Counted from the stretch's first letter, positions 1 through 7,942 are shown. The stretch is DNA of 64,000 nucleotides from CAYMDS01 sp964653195 (GCA_964653195.1 CAZZCX010000001.1:62001-126000); one strand, 5' to 3'. Notes: generated by a model from the letters alone, not told the origin. Made by a program: numbers and translations.

Positions 1-50
1 TGACCCATTTAGAATTACCAGCCGGAGTAGATATAGAGATTAAGATGTGA
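1..50 (+). CDS. rpsJ: 30S ribosomal protein S10 (uS10), 3' end only
   Basis: Reading from base 3, the last 15 codons give THLELPAGVDIEIKM followed by TGA. This is the typical C-terminus of S10 (hydrophobic, then an LPxGVxxEIK ending). The rest of the gene lies left of the window. Its place just before rplC is the usual S10-operon order. The use of TGA as a stop here argues against the recoded-UGA CPR lineages. Confidence 0.85.
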   Translation, partial: THLELPAGVDIEIKM

Positions 51-285
51 TAGGTCAATTATTCAGAATTTTAATAATTCGCATGAATAGAATACTAGTA
101 TTTTAGCGTCCGAATTAGTATAATCGAGAATACAGGGAGGAAAGATCAGATAGATTAAAGTGATGAGTAAGATCAATTTGCCCAAAAATATTAAAATGAG
201 GAGGTTTGTAAAGGCCTAAATTCGGAATCAGAAAGAATAAGAGTTTCTATCGAGGAGGTAGCCGAATAGGCTATCTTTTTTTGTT
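51..285 (+). promoter_or_regulatory. Long rplC leader with promoter-like box, three GGAGG motifs and a terminator-like hairpin
   Basis: This 235-nt spacer is far longer than other gaps in the operon. It holds a TATAAT box (119-124), three Shine-Dalgarno-like motifs (135-140, 198-204, 252-258), a possible 18-codon ORF (163-219), and a 7-bp hairpin (257-263 with 269-275, loop of 5) followed by seven Ts (276-282). The T tract ends three bases before the rplC ATG. The hairpin has intrinsic-terminator form, so it may be an attenuator or autogenous control site, or the terminator of a transcript ending at rpsJ. No known ribosomal leader motif is recognised. Confidence 0.5.
257..282 (+). terminator. 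Terminator-like hairpin abutting the rplC start
   Basis: Stem GGTAGCC / GGCTATC (one G-T wobble) with loop GAATA, followed by T7. It overlaps the GAGGAGG motif at 252-258, so forming the hairpin would hide that motif. It would also reduce the effective distance between the motif and the ATG at 286, which is 27 nt in the linear sequence. Confidence 0.55.
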
Positions 286-1128
286 ATGAATAAGATTATT
301 GGTAAAAAAAAGTTTCAAGCACAGGCATTTTTGACCGATGGGACAAGAATACCAGTAACTTCTATTGAAGTTATGGATAATGTTGTTTTATCTGTAAAAA
401 CTATTGATACTCATGGATATAATGCTGTGCAGCTAGGTTATGATAAACGGAAAAAGTCTAAAAAGTCTTTATTGGGACATGCCAAGAAAGCTAATTTGAC
501 TACTGCTCCTTTGATTATTAAAGAGGCTCATATAGGTTCGAATGAAGCTTTCAATATTGGGGACGCGATAAGCGTTGATTCAATATTTAAGTTGGGAGAT
601 ATAATAAAAGTAACGGGTAGATCGAAAGGTAAAGGCTTTGCTGGAGTAGTTAAGAGACATAATTTTCGAGGTGGTCCCAGAACGCATGGTCAATCAGATA
701 GAGAAAGGGCTCCTGGATCTATCGGACAAACAACTACACCTGGTCGAGTATATAAGGGCAAAAGGATGGCAGGTAGGATGGGTAATGCTATTACATCTTC
801 CTTGAATCTGGAAATTGTAGATATCGAGGAGATAAATGGCTTAAAGAGAGTTTTGGTGAAAGGTTTAGTTCCAGGTGTAGTAAATAGTATAGTAACAATA
901 GAAAAAACAGGAGAGTTATCCGAGAAGAAAGTGCTATCTGTTATAAAGCTAGATAAAAAAACACTTAATGAAGTGACTCAGGATCTTTCGACTGTGACTG
1001 AAAACGTAGTTACTACAGATAATGCGTCAAATAGTGCACCAGATAGTTCTGTAAATGAACCAGTTGTAGCCGAGAAAGAAAGTCAAACAACAGAAGTTAT
1101 CGAAACTAAAATAGAAGATAAAAAGTAA
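286..1128 (+). CDS. rplC: 50S ribosomal protein L3 (uL3) with C-terminal extension
   Basis: L3 is an early-assembly protein that contacts the peptidyl transferase region. The conserved core, including the GRSKGKGFAGVVKRHNFRGG segment and the RTHGQSDRERAPGSIG loop, lies between about residues 110 and 160. At 280 aa it is longer than the usual 205-215: residues from about 210 onward form an extra tail rich in Thr, Val, Glu and Asp with no recognised domain. The start is the first ATG after the hairpin, and rplD follows after 1 nt. The family is certain; the role of the tail is unknown. Confidence 0.96.
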   Translation: MNKIIGKKKFQAQAFLTDGTRIPVTSIEVMDNVVLSVKTIDTHGYNAVQLGYDKRKKSKKSLLGHAKKANLTTAPLIIKEAHIGSNEAFNIGDAISVDSIFKLGDIIKVTGRSKGKGFAGVVKRHNFRGGPRTHGQSDRERAPGSIGQTTTPGRVYKGKRMAGRMGNAITSSLNLEIVDIEEINGLKRVLVKGLVPGVVNSIVTIEKTGELSEKKVLSVIKLDKKTLNEVTQDLSTVTENVVTTDNASNSAPDSSVNEPVVAEKESQTTEVIETKIEDKK

Positions 1129-1129
1129 T

Positions 1130-1924
1130 ATGGCCAAAGCAAATCTTAAAAATCAAACAGCATTAACTAAGGTAAGTAAAGCCAAGATTGAGAAAGTTAT
1201 GAAAACAGAAAAAGTTCAGAAGGCTATAAAGCTTAAATCTCAACCTGAAACAAAAATATCTAAGTCAAAGAGTGGATTAAAAGTAGATGTTATAGATATA
1301 AGTGGTAAGGTAATTGATTCAATTGATCTCCCTAATGAAATATTTGGGGTGAAAATTAATAAAGCTCTAATAGCCCAAGCGGTAAGAGTTTATCTTGCAA
1401 ATCAACGTCAAGGTAGCGCTAGTACTAAAACTAGAGGTGAGGTGCGGGGTTCAACTAGGAAAATTTATCGACAAAAAGGTACCGGAAGAGCGCGTCATGG
1501 CGCAGTTAGAGCACCAATATTTGTACATGGGGGTATTGCGCATGGACCTAAACCTAGGGACTACAGCCTTAAATTACCACAAAAGATGAAAAAAGCTGCT
1601 CTATATTCTGCACTTTCTGCAAAATTGAAAGTAGGTGCATTGACAGTGGTCGACGGAATAGAAAAGACAGATGGAAAAACGAAGTCAGTAGTAAATCTAT
1701 TTAACACCAAGAGTAAGAAGACCATAAAAACCCTTTTTGTTATTGAGGGAAAACATGAAAACTTACTGCGTTCAATTAGAAATATAGAAGGTGTGACTTA
1801 CGAATATGCTTATAAGCTACACGCTTATGGAGTAATTGAAAATCAAAGGGTGTTTTTTATGAAAAATGCAATTACATTTTTAAAAAAGCAATTAGATGAA
1901 AGAGTAACTGAAGTACAAAAATAA
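1130..1924 (+). CDS. rplD: 50S ribosomal protein L4 (uL4) with Lys-rich N-terminal extension
   Basis: L4 lines the exit tunnel and in some bacteria also represses the S10 operon. The core starts near residue 50 (VDVIDISGKVIDSIDLP) and contains the basic loop with RGSTRKIYRQKGTGRARHG at about residues 107-125. The protein has 264 residues against about 200 in E. coli; the first 50 are Lys/Thr/Ser-rich and look disordered. The start lies 1 nt after the rplC stop with no Shine-Dalgarno site, which suggests translational coupling. Confidence 0.96.
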   Translation: MAKANLKNQTALTKVSKAKIEKVMKTEKVQKAIKLKSQPETKISKSKSGLKVDVIDISGKVIDSIDLPNEIFGVKINKALIAQAVRVYLANQRQGSASTKTRGEVRGSTRKIYRQKGTGRARHGAVRAPIFVHGGIAHGPKPRDYSLKLPQKMKKAALYSALSAKLKVGALTVVDGIEKTDGKTKSVVNLFNTKSKKTIKTLFVIEGKHENLLRSIRNIEGVTYEYAYKLHAYGVIENQRVFFMKNAITFLKKQLDERVTEVQK

Positions 1925-1925
1925 T

Positions 1926-2213
1926 ATGCAAAACGTTATTATTCGACCGCTTATAACTGAGAAATCAATATCTTTAGCAAAAAGCGGTAAGTATACATTT
2001 ATAGTTTCCAAAGATGCGGGAAAAAGTAACATAAAACTGGCTGTTGAAGAAGCATTCGGCGTTACAGTTTTGGACATAGTTACATCAATGGTAAAAGGCA
2101 AAACGTTAAGAACCGGTAAGAGACGGACAGAAATTGTAATTAGTCCTGTGAAAAAAGCAATAGTTAAGATAGCTAAAGATCAGAAGATTGACCTTTTTGA
2201 GCTAGCAGGATAA
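1926..2213 (+). CDS. rplW: 50S ribosomal protein L23 (uL23)
   Basis: L23 sits at the tunnel exit and is the docking site for trigger factor and SRP. The 95-residue protein has normal length and shows the family's N-terminal IIRPLITEKS motif, the TFIVSKDAGK segment and the VVDI-type strand (VLDIVTSMVKGK) followed by a basic tail. It begins 1 nt after the rplD stop and is followed by rplB after 3 nt. Confidence 0.95.
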   Translation: MQNVIIRPLITEKSISLAKSGKYTFIVSKDAGKSNIKLAVEEAFGVTVLDIVTSMVKGKTLRTGKRRTEIVISPVKKAIVKIAKDQKIDLFELAG

Positions 2214-2216
2214 AAT

Positions 2217-2975
2217 ATGAAACATTTAAAAATTATTAAAAAGAAAAGAACCGGTAGAAGCTCGTCTGGTCAAGTGGTGGTTAGGCATCAGGGTGGTGAG
2301 CATAAGCGATATTTACGGCTAATTGATTTTAAAAGAATGAAAGTGGGAATAAGAGGAAAAGTAATAGGTATTGAATACGATCCTAATAGGACAGCTGATA
2401 TTGCTTTAATTCAATATATAGACGGTGATAAGAAATATATATTGGCACCTGATACTCTTTCTGTTGGTGATTCTGTGATGTCCGGGAGTCAGGTGGAAAT
2501 TCGACCAGGAAACGCAATGCCTCTTAGTGAGATTCCTGTTGGCACTATGGTCCATAATGTTGAATTGACTAAGGGTAAAGGAGGCCAAATAGCAAGGAGT
2601 GCAGGGTCAGGAGCTGTAATTTCTGCCAAAGAGGGTAAATTCGTTCATTTACGTATGCCTTCAGGTGAAATGAGACGTGTTCATATGACCGGATATGCTA
2701 CAATCGGACAGTTGGGAAATATAGAGTGGAAGGATGAGGTAATGGGGAAGGCTGGAAGAAATAGACATAGGGGAATTAGGCCAACAGTTCGGGGAGTTGC
2801 ACAAAATCCAAGATCACATCCACATGGTGGAGGAGAAGGTCGTTCGGGAATCGGTATGACATCTCCGAAAAATTATACAGGTAGAGTAGCTGTAGGAAAA
2901 ACAAGAAATAAGAAAAAACATTCGAATAAGTTTATTATTACGAGGAGAAGTAGTAAGAGTAAAACTAGGAAATAA
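2217..2975 (+). CDS. rplB: 50S ribosomal protein L2 (uL2), shortened N-terminus
   Basis: L2 is needed for subunit association and peptidyl transfer. Core motifs are present: RHQGGEHKRYLRLIDFKR near residues 22-40, GNAMPLSEIPVGTMVHN in the middle, and the C-terminal GVAQNPRSHPHGGGEGRS containing the conserved active-site-proximal His. The protein has 252 residues against about 273 because the usual N-terminal 20-25 residues are missing. No upstream in-frame start restores them, since the rplW stop is only 3 nt away. The shortening therefore seems real. Confidence 0.96.
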   Translation: MKHLKIIKKKRTGRSSSGQVVVRHQGGEHKRYLRLIDFKRMKVGIRGKVIGIEYDPNRTADIALIQYIDGDKKYILAPDTLSVGDSVMSGSQVEIRPGNAMPLSEIPVGTMVHNVELTKGKGGQIARSAGSGAVISAKEGKFVHLRMPSGEMRRVHMTGYATIGQLGNIEWKDEVMGKAGRNRHRGIRPTVRGVAQNPRSHPHGGGEGRSGIGMTSPKNYTGRVAVGKTRNKKKHSNKFIITRRSSKSKTRK

Positions 2976-3062
2976 TTAAGTGTTTATGACTAGTTGTTAA
3001 CGACGAGAAAACATAAGTTGCTAAATAGTCTAAGTAATAAATTCTTAATAAATAACTAAAAT
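2976..3062 (+). repeat. rplB-rpsS spacer with a copy of a dispersed TTATGACTA-type motif
   Basis: Positions 2984-3006 read TTATGACTAGTTGTTAACGAC plus GA. Positions 22774-22796, beside the four-helix-bundle gene, match this at most positions. No promoter of good quality was seen here. Confidence 0.35.
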
Positions 3063-3347
3063 ATGTCAAGAAGTAGTAAAAAAGGACCATTTATAGATCA
3101 AAATTTACTTAAAAAGGTGATGGCCCAGAAACAGTCTGGATTGAATTCATCAATTAAAACCTGGAGTAGGGCAAGTCAAATTCCGCCTGAATTCGTGGGT
3201 CATACGTTTATGGTGCATAATGGTCGGATATTTGTAAGTGTTTTTGTGCATGAAAATATGGTGGGAAGAAGACTTGGTGAATTTTCTCCAACCAGGACAT
3301 TCAGAGGCCATGGAAGGGTTGTCGCCAGAGAGATAAGCAAGACATAG
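3063..3347 (+). CDS. rpsS: 30S ribosomal protein S19 (uS19)
   Basis: S19 forms the head of the 30S subunit with S13. The 94-residue protein has the family start (MSRSSKKGPFID), the central SQIPPEFVGHTFMVHNGR segment and the terminal LGEFSPTRTFRGH motif. It starts after an 87-nt AT-rich spacer, with an ATATG start context and no Shine-Dalgarno site. Confidence 0.96.
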   Translation: MSRSSKKGPFIDQNLLKKVMAQKQSGLNSSIKTWSRASQIPPEFVGHTFMVHNGRIFVSVFVHENMVGRRLGEFSPTRTFRGHGRVVAREISKT

Positions 3348-3429
3348 CATAAAGCTGAGTGAATTAATAATTAGCGCAAAGCGTTAAGTAAGTTAAGTAT
3401 TTGACATAAAAGTAATATAAAAAATACAA

Positions 3430-3828
3430 ATGAAAATACAAGCGATAAGTAGAAACGTTAGAATCAGTCCTAGAAAAGTTCGATTAGTAGCTAACGCAGT
3501 GAGGAATTTGTCTGTGGGTAACGCTTTGGTTGCATTAAAAGTGACTCGAAAGCGGGCTGGAGTAGCTATAGCCAAGACTATAGAAAGTGCTTTGGCAAAT
3601 GCGGTGAATAATGCAAAACTTGATAAGGGAGTTCTTTCAATATCGGATATTGAAATAAATGAGGGGCAGGCTCTTAAGAGATTTCATCCATCAACTCGTG
3701 GAAGAATTCATCCATATAAAAAAAGAAGCTCGCATATAAGAGTAATTTTAGAAGAAAGAATATCACAAGAAGTAAAAAAAGCAGAACCAAAAATTGTAGA
3801 AAAAAGGAAGGAGGATAAAAAGTTATAG
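3430..3828 (+). CDS. rplV: 50S ribosomal protein L22 (uL22)
   Basis: L22 reaches into the exit tunnel. The family segments ISPRKVRLVANAVRN (residues 13-27), ALANAVNNAKLD and the C-terminal RFHPSTRGRIHPYKKRSSHI hairpin are present. The protein is 132 residues long, about 20 more than E. coli, owing to a Lys/Glu-rich tail. A TTGACA hexamer lies at about 3402 upstream, but no convincing -10 box goes with it. Confidence 0.95.
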   Translation: MKIQAISRNVRISPRKVRLVANAVRNLSVGNALVALKVTRKRAGVAIAKTIESALANAVNNAKLDKGVLSISDIEINEGQALKRFHPSTRGRIHPYKKRSSHIRVILEERISQEVKKAEPKIVEKRKEDKKL

Positions 3829-3859
3829 TTTATAACTTATAGCTAATATCTTTAAACAT

Positions 3860-4507
3860 ATGGGACAGAAAGTAAATCCACACATTTTAAGGCTTAATAC
3901 AGTATTTCGCTGGAATAGCAGGTGGTTTGATGAAAAAGAATATAAAAATACTGTGCTTGAAGATTTCCTGATTCGAAAGTTACTTCGGGAAAAGTTGAAA
4001 AGCGCAGGAATTTCAAAAATTGATGTCGAAAGATCAATCAACAGTATTAAATTAATCTTATACGTTGCCCGTCCTGGTATAGTTATCGGTCGTGCAGGTT
4101 CAGGACTGGAAGAATTGAAGAAAACGATAGTGAGTTTTTTTAGGAATCAACGTAAAGATAAGCAATTGCCAAAGCTTGATATTCGAGTTGAGCCAATTAA
4201 AGAGCCGAACTTAGATTCTTATCTAGTCGCGAAAAGTATAGCAGATCAGCTTGAGCGAAGAATGCCTTTTAAAAGAGTCTTGGTCCAAACCGCTGATCGT
4301 GTGATGTCATCGGGCGCCAAGGGAGTAAGAATCTTACTTTCTGGTAGAATAGCTGGTGCTGAAATTGGAAGACGGGAAAGAGTGCAGTTGGGTACAGTAC
4401 CATTATCAACAATTAGAGAAAACATTGACTACTCAAGCCTTCCTTCTTTGACGAAAAAGGGTTATATAGGAGTCAAAGTTTGGATTCATAAAGCGGAAGG
4501 AAAGTAG
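3860..4507 (+). CDS. rpsC: 30S ribosomal protein S3 (uS3)
   Basis: S3 forms part of the mRNA entry channel and helicase. It begins MGQKVNPHILRL; a KH type II domain is marked by VARPGIVIGRAGSGLEEL at about residues 69-86, and the C-terminal domain contains MSSGAKGVRILLSGRIAGAE. The 215-residue length is slightly under E. coli (233) because of a short C-terminus. It is followed by an 88-nt spacer with a long hairpin. Confidence 0.96.
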   Translation: MGQKVNPHILRLNTVFRWNSRWFDEKEYKNTVLEDFLIRKLLREKLKSAGISKIDVERSINSIKLILYVARPGIVIGRAGSGLEELKKTIVSFFRNQRKDKQLPKLDIRVEPIKEPNLDSYLVAKSIADQLERRMPFKRVLVQTADRVMSSGAKGVRILLSGRIAGAEIGRRERVQLGTVPLSTIRENIDYSSLPSLTKKGYIGVKVWIHKAEGK

Positions 4508-4583
4508 AATTTATTAAAATGTTATTTATTAACGAGTTAACGAGTTAGGTAAAACTAGCTAATAAATAACTCTTTAATAAATT
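4508..4583 (+). repeat. Nested 22-bp inverted repeat between rpsC and rplP
   Basis: Two perfect 11-bp arm pairs are nested: AATTTATTAAA (4508-4518) with TTTAATAAATT (4573-4583), and GTTATTTATTA (4521-4531) with TAATAAATAAC (4560-4570), separated by a 2-nt mismatch. The 28-nt loop holds a direct repeat of ACGAGTTA. The hairpin begins at the base after the rpsC stop codon and ends 12 nt before the rplP start. Confidence 0.7.
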
Positions 4584-4595
4584 AATATAAAAAAT

Positions 4596-5015
4596 ATGTT
4601 AGTACCAAGAAGAGTAAAATATAGAAAACAAATGAGAGGTGTCATGAAGGGTAATGCTACACGTGGTGTAGAGCTTGCTTATGGTGAATTTGGTTTATCA
4701 GCTCAATCTGCCGGATGGATATCAAGCAGGCAAATTGAATCAGCTCGTCGGGCAATTACGCATTATACACAACGTGGTGGTCGGGTATGGATTATGATAT
4801 TCCCAGATAAGCCAATCACAAAAAAACCGCCTGAAGTCCGTATGGGTAGCGGAAAAGGTGATGTGCATGAGTATGTATCAACAGTAAAGCCGGGTAGAAT
4901 TATGTTTGAGATAGGCGGAGTATCGGAGATTATGGCGAAAGAAGCCTTGAGACGGGCATCCCATAAATTGCCGGTTAGAACAAAACTAGTGTCTAAGAGA
5001 GGATTAATGGTATGA
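4596..5015 (+). CDS. rplP: 50S ribosomal protein L16 (uL16)
   Basis: L16 helps position the A-site tRNA. The 139-residue protein has normal length and the motifs MLVPRRVKYRKQMRG, GWISSRQIESARRAI, IMIFPDKPITKKPPEVRMG and GKGDVHEYVSTVKPGRIMFEI. Its TGA overlaps the rpmC ATG by 4 nt (ATGA), so the two are probably translationally coupled. Confidence 0.96.
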   Translation: MLVPRRVKYRKQMRGVMKGNATRGVELAYGEFGLSAQSAGWISSRQIESARRAITHYTQRGGRVWIMIFPDKPITKKPPEVRMGSGKGDVHEYVSTVKPGRIMFEIGGVSEIMAKEALRRASHKLPVRTKLVSKRGLMV

Positions 5016-5227
5016 AAACAAATGAAAGAAAAGAATTGCATAAAAAATCTATAGATGATCTTAATAAGTCACTTGCTGAAAAACAAAATGTGCTGAGTGA
5101 ATCACGCTTGTCACATACAAGAGGGAAGCTAAAAAATCCGAGAATATTAAGATCTATAAAAAGAGAAATAGCTCAAATAGCATCGATTCTTAGAGGAAAG
5201 GAGTTATCAAATGGCAAAAACACTTAA
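5012..5227 (+). CDS. rpmC: 50S ribosomal protein L29 (uL29)
   Basis: L29 is a small helical protein at the tunnel exit next to L23. It is 71 residues long with the family pattern of an N-terminal helix (LHKKSIDDLNKSLAEKQ), SRLSHTRGKLKNPRILRSIKRE and a final helix. It overlaps rplP by 4 nt and rpsQ by 17 nt. Confidence 0.92.
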   Translation: MKTNERKELHKKSIDDLNKSLAEKQNVLSESRLSHTRGKLKNPRILRSIKREIAQIASILRGKELSNGKNT

Positions 5228-5459
5228 CGGTATAATCAAATCAACTGATATGCAGAATACTGTTATCGTAGAGGTAACCCGTAGAATTCCTCATCCTAAA
5301 TATAAAAAACTTATGAAAAGAAGTAAGAAATTTGCTGTTTCGTTAAATGGCAATACTGTAAAAGTAGGAGATTCTGTTACGATCACTGAAACAAGACCAA
5401 TTTCCAAAAGGGTACATTTCTTGATTAGTAAAATAAACGGAAAGGAAAAAGTTTTATGA
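5211..5459 (+). CDS. rpsQ: 30S ribosomal protein S17 (uS17)
   Basis: S17 is a primary 16S rRNA binder with an OB fold. The 82-residue protein begins MAKTLNGIIKSTDMQNTVIV and ends with ITETRPISKRVHF, both family-typical. A clear Shine-Dalgarno (AAAGGAG) lies inside the end of rpmC. Its stop overlaps the rplN start by 4 nt. Confidence 0.95.
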   Translation: MAKTLNGIIKSTDMQNTVIVEVTRRIPHPKYKKLMKRSKKFAVSLNGNTVKVGDSVTITETRPISKRVHFLISKINGKEKVL

Positions 5460-5830
5460 TTCAATTGCGTTCAATATTACAATCAGCAGATAATAGCGGA
5501 GCAATATCGCTTTCAGTAATTCATGTTTTCGGCGGTAGTCGAAGAAAGTTTGGGAGAATCGGCGATATTATTAACTGTGTAGTGAAAAAAGCATCACCTC
5601 ACGGTCAGGTAAAAGATAGTGAAATGGTGAAAGCAGTAGTTGTAAGAACCAGAAAAGAGCATAGAAGGAAGGATGGCTCATATGTCCGGTTCTCAGATAA
5701 TGCAGCTGTTGTTATTGATAATCCGAAAGATAAGAACCCAAAAGGTACACGTATTTTTGGTCCAATTCCAAGAGAGATTAGAGATAAGGGATTTACTAAA
5801 ATCGCTAGTATGGCTGTGGAGGTTGTATAA
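5456..5830 (+). CDS. rplN: 50S ribosomal protein L14 (uL14)
   Basis: L14 lies at the subunit interface and contributes to bridges with 16S rRNA. It is 124 residues long, with IQLRSILQSADNSGA at the start and VRTRKEHRRKDGSYVRFSDNAAV plus GTRIFGPIPREIR further on. It overlaps rpsQ by 4 nt and is 1 nt from rplX. Confidence 0.96.
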   Translation: MIQLRSILQSADNSGAISLSVIHVFGGSRRKFGRIGDIINCVVKKASPHGQVKDSEMVKAVVVRTRKEHRRKDGSYVRFSDNAAVVIDNPKDKNPKGTRIFGPIPREIRDKGFTKIASMAVEVV

Positions 5831-5831
5831 T

Positions 5832-6137
5832 ATGAAACTTAAGAAAAACGATCAAGTTAAAATAATGAGTGGAAAAGACGCAGGTAAAATTTCATCCGTT
5901 GAAAAAGTATATACAAAAGAAAATAAAGTATTGGTAAGCGGTATAAATCAGTATAAACGGCATGTAAAAGCCAGAACTCAAGGCCAATCGTCTGAAATTA
6001 TTACGATCACGAAGCCATTAACCGTTTCGAAAGTAGCTCTTGTTTGTCCAAATTGTAAGAAGCAGACGAGGATAGGGTATTCAAATGATAAAGGTTTAAA
6101 GACCCGCATATGTAAAAAGTGCGGAAAAAAGATATAA
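5832..6137 (+). CDS. rplX: 50S ribosomal protein L24 (uL24) with zinc-ribbon-like tail
   Basis: L24 initiates 50S assembly. The 102-residue protein begins MKLKKNDQVKIMSGKDAGK, the KOW motif. I chose the ATG at 5832, which has a GGAGG 8 nt upstream, over an in-frame start at 5673 inside rplN. The C-terminal half has two CxxC pairs (CPNC and CKKC), a likely zinc ribbon found in part of the family. Confidence 0.94.
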   Translation: MKLKKNDQVKIMSGKDAGKISSVEKVYTKENKVLVSGINQYKRHVKARTQGQSSEIITITKPLTVSKVALVCPNCKKQTRIGYSNDKGLKTRICKKCGKKI

Positions 6138-6140
6138 CAT

Positions 6141-6689
6141 ATGACAGATTTACAAAAAAAATATAAAGAAACAATTGTAAGTGAGTTACAAAAAGAGCTT
6201 GGAATCGATAATGTTATGGCTGTTCCCCATATCGTAAAGATTGTTGTAAATATGGGTGTCAAAGATGCAACGGCAGATAAGAAGCTTATTGATAAAATGG
6301 GTCAGATAATGGGTCAGATTACAGGCCAGAAAGCACGAGTAGCAAGAGCAAAAAAGTCCATAGCTACTTTTAAATTAAGAGAGGGAGATGCAATAGGACT
6401 TAGTGTAACTTTACGAGGAAAGAGAATGTACGGTTTCTTAAATAAATTGATTAGTATAATTTTGCCACGTATTAAAGATTTTCGAGGCGTAAAAACTACT
6501 AGCTTTGATGGCCGCGGAAATTATGCCATCGGTTTTAGAGAATATACAGTTTTTCCTGAGATTGACTTAGGTAGTGTTGATAGAATGCAGGGATTAGAGA
6601 TTATTATTGTCATGTCGGCAAAAACTGATTTAGAAGGATTAACTTTACTAAAGGCATTCGGCATGCCGTTTCAAAAAACTAAATCTTAG
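6141..6689 (+). CDS. rplE: 50S ribosomal protein L5 (uL5)
   Basis: L5 binds 5S rRNA and contacts P-site tRNA. The 182-residue protein has the motifs VPHIVKIVVNMGV, ITGQKARVARAKKSIATFKLREG, and RDFRGV-like RIKDFRGVKTTSFDGRGNYAIG. It starts 3 nt after rplX in an AT-rich context without a Shine-Dalgarno site. Confidence 0.96.
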   Translation: MTDLQKKYKETIVSELQKELGIDNVMAVPHIVKIVVNMGVKDATADKKLIDKMGQIMGQITGQKARVARAKKSIATFKLREGDAIGLSVTLRGKRMYGFLNKLISIILPRIKDFRGVKTTSFDGRGNYAIGFREYTVFPEIDLGSVDRMQGLEIIIVMSAKTDLEGLTLLKAFGMPFQKTKS

Positions 6690-6737
6690 TAAATCCAATG
6701 GATTTTTGTTTAAATGTATCGAAATTACGGTTTTGTA

Positions 6738-6746
6738 TGGTATAAT
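6738..6746 (+). promoter_or_regulatory. Extended -10 promoter before rpsN
   Basis: TGG directly precedes TATAAT (6741-6746), an extended -10 element. It lies in the 110-nt gap between rplE and the S14 gene, one of the larger gaps of the spc region. No good -35 is visible, which fits an extended -10 promoter. The implied 5' UTR is about 45 nt. Confidence 0.5.
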
Positions 6747-6799
6747 TCTGAAGCTAAAATTATTCCGATTTATAAGGATTAATAGAAATTTGTACAAAT

Positions 6800-6985
6800 A
6801 TGGCTAAAACATCAGACATAGTAAAATTTAAAAGAAAACAAAAGTTTGAAGTAAGAGATGTGAATCGATGTAATCTTTGTGGAAGAGCGAGAAGTTATTT
6901 TAGAAGATTTGGTTTATGCAGGATGTGTTTCCGTGAATTAGCAATGAAAGGAGATTTACCTGGGGTAACTAAATCCACCTGGTAA
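6800..6985 (+). CDS. rpsZ: 30S ribosomal protein S14 (uS14), zinc-binding type
   Basis: This is the 61-residue Zn+ form of S14, with two CxxC pairs (CNLC at 24-27, CRMC at 40-43) and the family end RELAMKGDLPGVTKSTW. The Zn-free long form is about 100 residues. It assembles late in the 30S head. It is preceded by a possible promoter and followed by rpsH after 8 nt. Confidence 0.95.
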   Translation: MAKTSDIVKFKRKQKFEVRDVNRCNLCGRARSYFRRFGLCRMCFRELAMKGDLPGVTKSTW

Positions 6986-6993
6986 AAAAGTAT

Positions 6994-7380
6994 ATGTATC
7001 ATGTAGGTGATTTTATTTTACGAATTAAAAATGCTTACCTAGCTAGAAAAAAGCAAGTAATTATGCCTTTTTCTAAGATAAACCAAGCTGTAGCAAAGTC
7101 GTTAGTGAAAGCAGGATTTATAAGTAGTGTCAAAGAAGAGGAAAAGGAAAGTATAAAAGTTATAGTTTGTGATCTCAGATACTATAATAGGCGACCTGTA
7201 TTACATGATGTCAGATTAATATCTAAACCATCCCTTAGAGTATATATAGATAAAGAGGGATTAATGAGAGATAAAGATAAAGCATTAACATCCATTCTTT
7301 CTACAAGTTTTGGAGTGATGACAGGAAAAGAAGCAGTGAAAAAAGGGGTAGGAGGAGAATTGTTATTTAAGATTTGGTAA
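6994..7380 (+). CDS. rpsH: 30S ribosomal protein S8 (uS8)
   Basis: S8 binds the central 16S domain; in E. coli it also represses the spc operon. The 128-residue protein has IKNAYLARKKQVIMPFSKI near the start and the C-terminal STSFGVMTGKEAVKKGVGGELL motif. No obvious copy of the E. coli S8 operator was recognised around rplE. Confidence 0.94.
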   Translation: MYHVGDFILRIKNAYLARKKQVIMPFSKINQAVAKSLVKAGFISSVKEEEKESIKVIVCDLRYYNRRPVLHDVRLISKPSLRVYIDKEGLMRDKDKALTSILSTSFGVMTGKEAVKKGVGGELLFKIW

Positions 7381-7390
7381 GGAGAAAATT

Positions 7391-7942
7391 ATGTCAAAAA
7401 TAGGAAGAACACCAATTATTCTTAAAGAAAATTTAGATGTGAGTGTAAACGGAGCAACCGTATCGATAGTTAGTGATAAAGGTAATTCTACTTATGTTTT
7501 GCCGAGCGGAATTTCAGCAAGAGTAGCGGATGGGAAATTAATGTTAGATATTGCAGACATGAAAGACAGAAGCTTGCGTGCTAAATATGGATTAAGCAGA
7601 GCGAATTTGGCGAATATCTTGAAAGGGATAACTTCGGGATTTGAAAAAAAACTTGAAATACAGGGAGTTGGATATAGGGCGCAACTTCAAGGTACGGATT
7701 TAGTATTATCACTGGGGTTTTCCCATACAGTAAAATTTCAACCCCACAAAGATGTGAAAATTGCAATATCGGAAAATATTATTTCGATAAGTGGAATAGA
7801 TAAAGCCTTAGTTGGATTAACAGCATCAAAAATACGTGCAATTAAACCACCTGAGCCATATAAGGGTAAGGGTATTAGATATGCAGGTGAAATAGTTAAA
7901 AGAAAAGTGGGTAAAGCTGCAAAAGCAGTAGGGACAAAATAA
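7391..7942 (+). CDS. rplF: 50S ribosomal protein L6 (uL6)
   Basis: L6 sits near the GTPase centre. The 183-residue protein starts SKIGRTPIILKE and ends with the conserved IRAIKPPEPYKGKGIRYAGE motif. A good Shine-Dalgarno (AAGGAG) lies 8 nt before the ATG. An 82-nt AT-rich gap follows. Confidence 0.96.
   Translation: MSKIGRTPIILKENLDVSVNGATVSIVSDKGNSTYVLPSGISARVADGKLMLDIADMKDRSLRAKYGLSRANLANILKGITSGFEKKLEIQGVGYRAQLQGTDLVLSLGFSHTVKFQPHKDVKIAISENIISISGIDKALVGLTASKIRAIKPPEPYKGKGIRYAGEIVKRKVGKAAKAVGTK

Noticed and set aside
3402..3430. TTGACA before rplV as a promoter
   Set aside because: At a normal spacing the -10 would be TACAAA overlapping the ATG; too weak to call.
5673..5831. Upstream in-frame extension of rplX
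   Set aside because: It overlaps rplN in another frame; the L24 KOW motif and a GGAGG site begin at 5832.
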